Source: an uncultured Acidobacteriota bacterium (GTDB taxonomy: Bacteria; Acidobacteriota; Vicinamibacteria; Vicinamibacterales; UBA8438). From it: DNA of 8,617 nt. The stretch is from positions 1 to 8,617 of the forward strand of contig CAJWMX010000103.1 of the NCBI GenBank assembly GCA_913043805.1, read 5' to 3'. The position numbers and the translations under genes were made by a program. Under the pieces are notes generated by a model that saw only the letters and a list, made by a program, of their open reading frames with translations, ran no database searches and had not been told where the DNA came from. Below, one piece after another: positions 1 to 6,582 of the stretch (the stretch's first letter is position 1; every line of letters begins with the position of its first letter).

Positions 1-99
1 GCTCGTGCCGGAGCGCTAGGAATCATCCCGGCCACGAACAGCATCAAACGACGAGATGGTGAGCGGACTCACCTTTCTTGGCTGACGAGGGCCATTCGA

Positions 100-1256
100 A
101 TGAGCACGACGACCCAACGCACACACGCAAGAACCTCTGTTCCCGGCCGTCTGGCGCTGATCATCGGCGCCATGGCCCTGATCGCCGCCTGTAACGACGG
201 CCCTCTGACCGCCCCAACGGCTGTCGGCGATATCCCTACGGGCGCGGTCCAGTTGCCGCCCCAGGCCATGATCGCGCCTTTCGCCGAGGCGCCAGACAGC
301 GCCACCCTGAAGGTCACCGCCCCACCCCGGTCTCGCCCATTGGCGGTCAGACCGTCAGCATCACCTGGGTCGAGCTGAGCCTCAACAGCTCGATGGACCA
401 GTATGTCGACGCGTCGGGCCTGGGTCTGGGCTTCGCCCTCTGGCAGGTAGGGGCCAATGGCATGACGACGCTCGTTGAGGGCGCGACCGTGCCCCGGAAC
501 GGGACCACCACGACCTACACGGTCGACGCCACGCTCGAATACGGCACCGAATACCGCTGGCGTGGACGCGGCGTGCTCGACGGCGCCTACGGTCCATGGT
601 CGGACTTGGCCACCTTCATGACCGGGCCAGCTCCGCCGCCACCGCCGCCGGCGCCGATGGTGCCCTCCGATCCGCAGGCCGTCTACATCGCGATCTTCGA
701 GTCCGATTGGAGCGCCGCGACCCATCCGACCGACTATACGGACAACGCGCACTACTCGCCGATGATTGGCGCCACGCACAACAGATCGGTGCAGTTCTGG
801 CAGAACGGCATGCTGGCCACCCCCGGCATCGAGAACATGGCGGAAACCGGGAGCCAGTCGCCCCTCGACGGCGAGATGCAAGCGGCGATCAACAGCGGCA
901 TGGCCGGCTCGATCTTCCGCGGCCGCGGCCTCGCGCCCACGCCCCGACTCGAGAACGTCCAGTTCACCGCGACGACCGACTTCTCCTACGTGACGCTGGT
1001 CAGCAGGATCGCGCCGAGCCCCGACTGGTTCGTCGGGGTCAACAGCGTTCCGCTGATCGCCAACGACGAGTGGCGGCAGGAGATCGTCATCTCGCTCTTC
1101 CCGTGGGACGCCGGCACCGACAACGGCCCGAGTTACGACTCGGTCGACGTCGACACGGTCACGGCGCAGCCGATTTCACTACTGCAGGGTGACCCGGTCG
1201 TGAAGAACGGCACGGTGGCCCCGTTCGGACGATTCATCTTCCGACGGCTGCAGTAG
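100..1256 (+). CDS. Spondin_N-domain lipoprotein with Fn3-like module, frameshifted near 320-328
   Basis: A secreted, probably lipid-anchored surface protein. The N-terminal 75 codons (100-324) give a basic start, a hydrophobic stretch and a lipobox (I28-A29-A30-C31), so it should be lipidated on Cys31. That frame then runs to a stop at 376-378, while the next frame continues directly with TPVSPIGGQTV and stays open from 324 to TAG at 1254-1256. One base is missing in the C-rich run near 319-328; corrected length is about 385 aa. The second part has an Fn3-like module (ending with the YRWRGRG..DGAYGPWS stretch, about 545-620), a Pro-rich linker (about 627-660) and a Spondin_N domain (about 681-1250). 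The domain is recognised from F.SDWS..THP, HYSPMIGATHN, APSPDWFVGV (1011-1040) and DAGTDNGPSY (1107-1136). GAGGG at 87-91 lies 8 nt before ATG 100. Bacterial Spondin_N proteins have no settled role; adhesion or matrix binding is inference. If the frameshift is real, an ATG at 393 would give only a signal-less 287-aa product. Confidence 0.85.
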
Positions 1257-1325
1257 CGTTCCGGTACAATTGGCGCATCGCTCCTCGAGACCCGTCGATG
1301 CGTTCTCTCCGAATCGAGTGCCAGG

Positions 1326-1349
1326 GGGCGACCACACTCGTGGTCGCCC
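1326..1349. repeat. Perfect 10-bp inverted repeat (hairpin) with 4-nt loop
   Basis: The arms gggcgaccac (1326-1335) and gtggtcgccc (1340-1349) are exact reverse complements around the loop actc. It lies between the spondin lipoprotein stop (1256) and the Tat propeller ATG (1366), ending 16 nt before that ATG. No T-run follows, so it is not a classical intrinsic terminator. It could be a leader hairpin affecting translation of the propeller gene, an operator, or an mRNA-stabilising structure; nothing in the sequence chooses between these. Confidence 0.6.
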
Positions 1350-1365
1350 ACGCCAGGGTCACGCC

Positions 1366-2457
1366 ATGCGCGTGAGTCGACGGCGCGCGCTCCAGATGGG
1401 CCTGGCCCTGGGCGGGGTGGCGGCGACGTCGCGGCTCGCGCCGGAGCCGCCAGCTCTGCAGGCGCAGACCCGCTGTCTGGTCGGCGATCTCGACATCGAG
1501 ATCAGGCGCCTGCTCGACGACCCGATTATCCATCCAGACCTCGGGAACGGCATCGGCACCAATATCCAGGGCCCATCCCTCATCGAGGTCCCGGACTGGG
1601 TGCCACGCCCGCTGGGGCGCTACTACCTGTATTTCGCCGACCACAAAGGCGCGTACATCCGGCTGGCCTTTGCCGACCAGCTCGATGGGCCGTGGACCAT
1701 TCATCCTCCGGGCGCGCTCGACCTAGACCGATCGCATTTCCTGACCTCGCCGGCCGAAGTGTCGGACGAGGAACGGGCTGGTCTCGAGGCGGTGCCGTCG
1801 CGCGGAGAAGGCGTGCCCTCGGCTCTGTTGTCGGCGACCCAGCCCCACCTGGCGTCCCCGGACGTGCATGTGCGGCGGGACCGGCGTCAGATCGTGATGT
1901 ATTACCATGGGCTCGAAGGACTCCGGTTCCAGCGCACCCGGGTGGCCACCTCGCCCAACGGACTGCGGTTCACCGCCAGGCCCGAGTTGCTGGGACGTTC
2001 CTATTTCCGCGCCTTTCCCTACCGTGGCTACTGGTACGCCCTGGCCATGCCCGGCGTCATCTACCGCTCCCGCGACGGTCTGAGCGGCTTCGAGGAGGGT
2101 CCGACCCTCTTCGAACCCACCATGAGACATGCCGCGGTCCTGCGGCGGCGCAACCGCCTGTTCGTGTTCTGGTCCAACGTCGGCGACGACCCCGAGCGGA
2201 TCCTGCTCAGCACGATCGAGCTCTCGAACGATTGGCGCAACTGGACCGCCGAGGGACGCCGGGACGTCCTGCGGCCGGAGTGGGCCTGGGAGGGCGCCGA
2301 GCTCCCGCGCGCGCCGTCGGTTCGCGACGCCATCAACATCCGGGTGAATCAGGTCCGTGACCCGGCGATCTACGTGGAGAACGACCGGGTCTACCTGCTC
2401 TACTCGGTCGCCGGCGAGGCGGGCATCGGGATCGCCGAGCTCACTCTGCGTTGCTGA
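1366..2457 (+). CDS. Tat-exported five-bladed beta-propeller protein (GH43-like fold), function unknown
   Basis: A 363-aa protein starting at ATG 1366, preceded by AGGG about 7 nt upstream. I preferred this start to the upstream in-frame codon at 1270 because it places a twin-arginine signal (S4-R5-R6-R7-A-L, then a hydrophobic stretch to about 20) at the N-terminus, with likely cleavage after ALQA33. The mature part resembles glycosidase-type five-bladed propellers: GPSLIEVPDWVPRPLGRYYLYFADHKG (69-95), DGPW (107-110), HLASPDVHV (161-169), YYHG (179-182), then repeated 'Y.S.DGL..FE.GP.LFEP' and 'VRDPAIYVENDRVYLLYSVAGE' blade strands. Proteins of this style occur in Planctomycetes and Acidobacteria without assigned activity. 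I cannot place the catalytic acids of GH43 or GH32 with confidence, so substrate and activity are open. The gene appears intact. It is followed after 6 nt by the ECF sigma gene, which suggests co-transcription. Confidence 0.85.
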   Translation: MRVSRRRALQMGLALGGVAATSRLAPEPPALQAQTRCLVGDLDIEIRRLLDDPIIHPDLGNGIGTNIQGPSLIEVPDWVPRPLGRYYLYFADHKGAYIRLAFADQLDGPWTIHPPGALDLDRSHFLTSPAEVSDEERAGLEAVPSRGEGVPSALLSATQPHLASPDVHVRRDRRQIVMYYHGLEGLRFQRTRVATSPNGLRFTARPELLGRSYFRAFPYRGYWYALAMPGVIYRSRDGLSGFEEGPTLFEPTMRHAAVLRRRNRLFVFWSNVGDDPERILLSTIELSNDWRNWTAEGRRDVLRPEWAWEGAELPRAPSVRDAINIRVNQVRDPAIYVENDRVYLLYSVAGEAGIGIAELTLRC

Positions 2458-2463
2458 CCCGCC

Positions 2464-3054
2464 ATGACCGTCTCAAACGACGCCCCGCTGTCCTCCGACT
2501 CGACCGTCGATGTGCTCGAGCGCGCCAAGCGCGGCGACAAGACCGCGGCCGTTGACCTCCTGATGCGCGCCATCCCGGCCGTACGCCGTTAGGCGCACGG
2601 CCGGACGCCAAGACCGGCCCGGGGCGCCTACGACACCGACGACATGGTGCAGAGCGGCGTCATCCGCACACTCAAACAGCTCGACTTGTTCGAGCCGCGC
2701 ACCGTGGGCGGCCTTCAGGCGTATCTGCGGCAGTCGGTGCTCAACCGCATTCGTGACGGAGCGCGGAAGCTGATGCGGCGCGGCATCACGGTACAGATCC
2801 CTGAGAACATCTCGGATCACGGCCTCGACCCTGAGACCCAGGCGATCGTCGAGGAACGCTCGACCAGGTTTCTGACCGCGCTCCGGCAGCTGCGCCAGGA
2901 GGATCGCCAGGTAATCATCTGGAGGCTCGAGTTGGGCTACTCGTTCAAGGAGATCGCCGAGCAGCTCAACAAGTCGAGCCCCGACGCCGCCAGAATGCAC
3001 TACACGCGGGCCGTCGCCCGCCTGCGCACCGAAATGGGCTTGACCGGGGACTAG
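2464..3054 (+). pseudogene. ECF-type RNA polymerase sigma factor, interrupted by an in-frame TAG at a Trp position
   Basis: Read from ATG 2464 the frame encodes an ECF sigma factor of 196 codons, but codon 43 (2590-2592) is TAG. The surrounding residues AVRR*AHGRTPRPARG match the family pattern 'LRRWA.GRLP..AR', so a TGG-to-TAG change is the simplest reading. Downstream the same frame holds the rest of region 2 (DTDDMVQSGVIRTLKQLDLFEPR, codons 57-79; AYLRQSVLNRIRD, 86-98) and a complete region 4 helix-turn-helix (LRQEDRQVIIWRLELGYSFKEIAEQLNKSSPDAARMHYTRAVARL, about 143-187). Restart at ATG 2644 would give a 136-aa product lacking the first part of region 2, so core-RNAP binding would probably be impaired. 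I see no adjacent anti-sigma gene. ATG 2464 follows the propeller stop by 6 nt with only a weak ribosome site, suggesting translational coupling. The gene converges on the DprE2-like gene with a 31-nt gap. Confidence 0.8.
2577..2602. repeat. Imperfect inverted repeat with the premature TAG at its loop
   Basis: The arms ggccgtacgcc (2577-2587) and ggcgcacggcc (2592-2602) pair in 10 of 11 positions, with one A-C mismatch and the loop gtta (2588-2591). The amber codon of the sigma factor frame (2590-2592) spans the loop and the first base of the right arm. Much of the pairing is expected from GC-rich codons for Ala-Val-Arg-Arg and Ala-His-Gly-Arg, so this may be coincidence. Confidence 0.45.
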
Positions 3055-3085
3055 CGCGCTGCCGCGCCCGGAATCGCCACAGAAC

Positions 3086-3823
3086 CTAGAAGTTGGTGCG
3101 GCGGAGAACCCAGGTGGGAAGCCACCGGATGATCAGCATCACCAGGCCCCAGACGGGAGGCACGTAAGCCACCGGCGTGCCACGGTCGATCGCCCGCAGC
3201 GCCGCGCGCGCGGCCTCGTCGGGTCCGGCCGCGAACGGCGGCTCGTCGAGCTCGGCCGTCATGTCCGTCCGGACGAACCCCGGCTTGATCAGCACCGTCC
3301 GCAAGCCGTCCTCTCGACAGGTAAGATCGAGACCTTCGAGATACCGCGACAACCCGGCCTTGGCGGCGCCGTAGAGCACCACTTTCTTTCGGGCGCGATC
3401 ACCAGCCACCGAGCTGAAGACACACAGCGTTCCGCCCTCATCGGCGAGCATCCGCGGCCGCACCTGCTCGCACAACTCGATGGTGTTGGCGAAGTCCACC
3501 GCCAGGACCTTCTGACGAAACTCCGCGTCAGCTTCGAGCGCCTCCTGGGTGCCAAACAGGCCCGCCGTCACCACCACGACATCGACACCCTCCAGCGCCA
3601 GCCACGCCGCATCCAGGGCTGACTCGAACCCAGACGACTGCTCCAGGTCGCACAGCGCGGTGCCGACGGGCGACGGCGCGCCCCGCGCGATCAGGTCCGC
3701 CGCGGTGGCCTCGAGCGAGTCCGGATCACGGCCGAGCAGAAAGAGCCGGTCGCCCCGCTCGGCCATCAAACGGGCCAGCGAACGCCCCATCCCACGGGTC
3801 GCGCCGACGAGGAGCACCTTCAT
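3086..3823 (-). CDS. dprE2: DprE2-like short-chain dehydrogenase (decaprenylphospho-2-keto-erythropentose reductase family)
   Basis: A 245-aa NAD(P)-dependent SDR. The N-terminal Rossmann motif is GATRGMG (7-13), the usual NAG is VTAG (85-88), and catalytic Ser137/138, Tyr151 and Lys155 (YGAAK) are present. The stretch IKPGFVRTDMTAEL...PFA (179-198) and the hydrophobic C-terminus (VWGLVMLIIRWLPTWVLRR) match the DprE2 style; the latter suggests peripheral membrane attachment. In mycobacteria DprE2 reduces the 2-keto intermediate made by DprE1 to polyprenyl-phospho-arabinose. The start is ATG 3823, which overlaps the upstream DprE1-like stop as ATGA, with GGAG at 3834-3831 spaced 7 nt from it. 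The frame stays open far upstream, but that part is a shadow of the dprE1 gene. Pairing with DprE1 supports the call strongly; the exact sugar in this organism is inference. Confidence 0.85.
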   Translation of the reverse strand: MKVLLVGATRGMGRSLARLMAERGDRLFLLGRDPDSLEATAADLIARGAPSPVGTALCDLEQSSGFESALDAAWLALEGVDVVVVTAGLFGTQEALEADAEFRQKVLAVDFANTIELCEQVRPRMLADEGGTLCVFSSVAGDRARKKVVLYGAAKAGLSRYLEGLDLTCREDGLRTVLIKPGFVRTDMTAELDEPPFAAGPDEAARAALRAIDRGTPVAYVPPVWGLVMLIIRWLPTWVLRRTNF

Positions 3824-5169
3824 GTCGCATCTCCAAACAGACGGACCGACAGCGCGCTGCGAATCCGCGTCTCCGGGTCCCACTGACGCCGCACGGCCTC
3901 CCACGCCGGAAGACGGGGCTCCATCGCCCGAAAGTGCTCGGCGCGGGTGAGCGTGTCCTTGGCCAGATACACCCGACCGCCCGCGCCGGCCACGAAGTCG
4001 TTCATGGCGTCTACCGCGCCCTGGGTCCGCTCGGTAATCGGGAGGTCGACGGCGATCGAGAGCCCGGCCTTCGGGAACGACAGCATCCCCTTCCCCTCCC
4101 CGCCGAAGTCTTTCAGCACGCAAAGCAGCGGCACCGCGCCACGCCGGACCATGATGTCGAGCAGCTCCCGACAGCCCTCGACCCCCGCGCCGGTGGGTAG
4201 CACGGCCTGGTACTGAGTGAACCCGGCGCGGGGATAGAGGCGGTTCACCCAGCCCACGACGTCGAGCGGATAGAAGAACGCGTCGGGATGGACGATCCCC
4301 CGACGATGCCGCCGCCGGCTCCAGTATCTCGCGATGTTGGCCAGCCGCATCGTGGTGCCAGAAATCAGCGGCAACGAAAACGGGATGGGGGGTGGGAATC
4401 GAGGGGCCGGCGGCCGCGCCGGCGCCTCGCCCGGCTCGGCGCGACGGCCCCGCTCGACCACACCGCGTCCGAACGCTCGTCCCCTGGCCAGCAGATCGAG
4501 CCAGGCCAAGGTATGCGGCCACTCGGGCCCCGCCGACCGCAATGCGTCGACGGTCGACTCGAGATCGCCGTACCCCTGCGATTCGGCCAGGACCCATCCC
4601 GATGGCGCCGGCCGGAGGTGAAACTCGACCTCGAGCAGGTGTCCCGTCAGCCCCATGCCCCCCAGGGTCGCCCGAAAGAGATCGGGCTCGTTCTCCTCGG
4701 ACACCTCGAGAATCCGTTCGTCGGCCACCCGCATGCGAAGGGCCCGCACGTGCTCTCCGAAGCAGCCCTCGGTGTGATGGCTCTTCCCGTGCACATCGGC
4801 CGCCACCATGCCGCCCAGCGTGACCTGTTGGGTCCCAGGCGAGGAGGGAACGCTCCAGCCCCGATGCCAGAACAACCGGTTGAGCGTCGCCAGTGAGACA
4901 CCGGCCTCGGCGCGCACGACGCCGCGCTCGGCGTCGAACCAGCGAAGACGGTCGGCCGCGGTCGTCACCGCGACCATGCCGTCGCTCGAACCCGGTAGGG
5001 AGGCGTCGCCGTAGGATCGGCCCAGTCCGCGGGACAGCGTGGCTCCCCGTGTGACTGCCTCAAGGTCCTCGGAGCGGCGGTGGCGCGCCACGACCACGGG
5101 ATACCTGCCCCACCCAGTCAGCGGCCGCCCCCCTCCCTGCACCATCATCGCTGCTGTGTCGGTGACCAC
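3820..5169 (-). CDS. dprE1: DprE1-like FAD-dependent oxidase (decaprenylphosphoryl-ribose 2'-oxidase family)
   Basis: A 449-aa (GTG start at 5169) FAD oxidase of the vanillyl-alcohol-oxidase/PCMH fold. It matches mycobacterial DprE1 along its length: PLTGWGR (16-22), the FAD-binding RGLGRSYGDASLPG (47-60), PGTQQVTLGGMVAADVHGKSHH (111-132, against HGKNHH), ATLGGMGLTG (167-176), FFYPLDVVGWVNRLYPRAGFTQYQ (298-321) and GGRVYLAKD (397-405), whose Lys404 aligns with Lys418 of M. tuberculosis DprE1. The residue at the benzothiazinone-target Cys387 is Ala373 (SIAVDLP; same 31-residue spacing to the Lys). The enzyme would oxidise a polyprenyl-phospho-ribose at C2 for reduction by the DprE2-like partner, overlapped as ATGA. 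GTG 5169 shares one base with the TAG of the TPR gene upstream (TAGTG); Met8/Met9 are alternative starts, and no ribosome site is clear. The gene appears intact. No UbiA-type pentosyl transferase lies within the window. Confidence 0.85.
   Translation of the reverse strand: MVTDTAAMMVQGGGRPLTGWGRYPVVVARHRRSEDLEAVTRGATLSRGLGRSYGDASLPGSSDGMVAVTTAADRLRWFDAERGVVRAEAGVSLATLNRLFWHRGWSVPSSPGTQQVTLGGMVAADVHGKSHHTEGCFGEHVRALRMRVADERILEVSEENEPDLFRATLGGMGLTGHLLEVEFHLRPAPSGWVLAESQGYGDLESTVDALRSAGPEWPHTLAWLDLLARGRAFGRGVVERGRRAEPGEAPARPPAPRFPPPIPFSLPLISGTTMRLANIARYWSRRRHRRGIVHPDAFFYPLDVVGWVNRLYPRAGFTQYQAVLPTGAGVEGCRELLDIMVRRGAVPLLCVLKDFGGEGKGMLSFPKAGLSIAVDLPITERTQGAVDAMNDFVAGAGGRVYLAKDTLTRAEHFRAMEPRLPAWEAVRRQWDPETRIRSALSVRLFGDAT
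3831..3834 (-). promoter_or_regulatory. Ribosome binding site of the DprE2-like gene
   Basis: GGAG on the - strand, 7 nt before ATG 3823 and inside the end of the DprE1-like gene. It decides the start of the SDR against the much longer open frame upstream. Confidence 0.6.
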
Positions 5170-6475
5170 TACAGCGTCAGCCGCATCTGGCGGAGACGGT
5201 CGCGCTGGTCCGGATCGAAAGAGAAGAGATCACGCACGAAGGGACTCAGGTAGTTGAGCGGAGAAGCGCCGTCTTCATAGGCGCGCTCCTGGTGCTCGAG
5301 GGCAGCCTGTCGATCCCCGAGGCCGTGGTAGGTGTAGACATAGCAATGGGGCGCGACGTAGCGGCCTGACGACTCGCGCCGGTGCAGCGTCTCGATCACG
5401 CCGGTCGCCGCCGGCTGGTCGTTCATTTCCCCGTAGCAGCGACCCAACAGACCGAAATAGAACGGCAGACGCGAGCCGGCATCAGCCGCCTGCTCGAGCA
5501 GAGCGCTGGCCTCATCGTACTTGCGGTGCATCAGGAGCGACTGTCCCAGCAGATAGGTCGCGAACGGGTGCCGGCCCTCGCCGTCGCGCTCCGGCAGCGC
5601 GAGGCGCTCCTCGCATCGTGCCCGACAGGTGTCGTAGTACTCGGCCAGGAAGTACGCCTGCGCGCAACTCGACAGCACGAGCGGCGACCGTGGAGCGAAC
5701 TCGCGGGCGCGCTCCGCCTCGGCGAAGGCGGCGTCCTGTCGATCCAGCAACACCAGCAGCCACCCATACTGCGCGTGAGCGACCGCCAGGTCCGGCGCCA
5801 GGTCGATCGTCCGCCGGAAGGCGGTCTCGGCACCCTCCCAGTTCCAATCACCACCGAAGCGAACCATCGCCAGCTCAGTTGCGCCATTGCCGAGCGTTCA
5901 TCCAGCGCGAGAGCACGCTCGGCGGCTCGCCGAGCCATCTGAAACGCCACGCGGGGCCGCATCAGCGAGAAGAGCCCCAGAAAGTTGTAGGCGACGGCCA
6001 GGCTGGTGTGCGCCTCGACCATCATCGGGTCGTGGTGCACCGCGATTCGCGAATGCTCGATCGCCTGCTCGGCTCCGCCGGCAAACAGCTGCCGCAGATG
6101 GTGACGCGCCTCCTGATACTCGAGATTCGCTTCCTCGCGCTTCGCCGACGCTCCCCCACCCGAGCGCGCGCCCTCGATCCGGGGCCGACCGGCCACGGCG
6201 CCCCCGACCTCGTCCTGCGCCGCGAGAAGGTCGGCGGACGATGTCTCCACCTTCAGCGCCGGATCGATCGAGGCTTCGGTGCTGGTCAGATAGAAGAACA
6301 CGATCGAACGCAACCGGGCGTCCGGCCCATCGACAAGCTTGACCGACCCCTCGACGACCAGGTCGGCCGACACCGTCCGCGGCAGACGGGTGTCCTGGGC
6401 CTCGTAGACCTCGCCCATGCCGCCACTGCCCAGCTTGGCAATGAGGTAGTAGTGTCCGATCTGCTGCCCGATCAT
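5169..6475 (-). pseudogene. Kinase-like N-terminus fused to TPR protein; catalytic domain missing, frameshift near 5870
   Basis: From ATG 6475 the protein starts like an Acidobacteria-type Ser/Thr kinase: GHYYLIAKLGSGGMGEVYEAQDTRLPRTV, with the glycine loop at residues 15-23. At residue 36 it jumps in frame to ADLVVEGSV (37-45), as found at the start of the FlgO/TolB-N-like domain that sits between kinase and TPR in such proteins, followed by AAQDEV (85-90). The ATP lysine, HRD and DFG motifs, C-lobe and transmembrane helix are absent, so it cannot be an active kinase. TPR units run from about residue 135 to the end (for example EQAIEHSRIAVHHDPMMVEAHTSLAVAYNFLG, 136-167). At 5869-5873 one base is missing: the frame changes after AMAQLSW to AMVRFGGDWNWEGAETAFRR, and the second half (5867-5169) holds several more TPRs. 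Corrected length is about 435 aa. The TAG at 5171-5169 overlaps the DprE1 GTG, implying one operon. Confidence 0.75.
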
Positions 6476-6491
6476 CAGACGGTTGATCCAG

Positions 6492-6508
6492 GACGCCGCC
6501 CGGGCGTC
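6492..6508. repeat. Short inverted repeat upstream of the kinase-like gene
   Basis: gacgcc (6492-6497) and ggcgtc (6503-6508) pair perfectly around a 5-nt loop, 17-33 nt upstream of ATG 6475 and so within its presumed leader. It is short, and in GC-rich DNA it may be chance. Confidence 0.3.
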
Positions 6509-6526
6509 TCGTTGGAGAAAGGGGCC

Positions 6527-6532
6527 ATTCTA
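6527..6532 (-). promoter_or_regulatory. Possible -10 box of the kinase-like/TPR-dprE operon
   Basis: TAGAAT on the - strand (5 of 6 to TATAAT), 52 nt upstream of ATG 6475, in the 107-nt gap between the kinase-like gene and the DyP fragment. No convincing -35 is visible at 16-18 nt, so this is a weak call. Confidence 0.25.
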
Positions 6533-6582
6533 CTGCACCGACCGTTGTTCGCATTTGCCGGGGAGGGCGTTCCCTTCTGTAG

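Noticed and set aside
1..19. Possible end of an upstream + strand gene (TAG at 17-19)
   Set aside because: Only five codons are visible, with no way to recognise a product.
69..881. 270-aa open frame on the - strand
   Set aside because: Arg/Gly/Val-rich antisense shadow of the spondin lipoprotein, with no recognisable domain.
1265..1270. TACAAT as a -10 box upstream of the propeller gene
   Set aside because: No acceptable -35 hexamer at 16-18 nt upstream, and about 95 nt from the start with a hairpin between.
1234..1704. 156-aa open frame on the - strand
   Set aside because: Antisense to the Tat propeller gene and its leader, with composition typical of GC-rich shadows.
3053..3086. Terminator in the convergent gap between the sigma factor and dprE2
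   Set aside because: Only a short GC-rich inverted pairing is seen and no T-run on either strand.
3824..4597. Upstream extension of the SDR frame on the - strand
   Set aside because: Lies wholly inside the DprE1-like gene in another frame; SDR homology begins at ATG 3823 with its own ribosome site.
4288..4896. 202-aa open frame on the + strand
   Set aside because: Antisense shadow of the DprE1-like gene, without family features.
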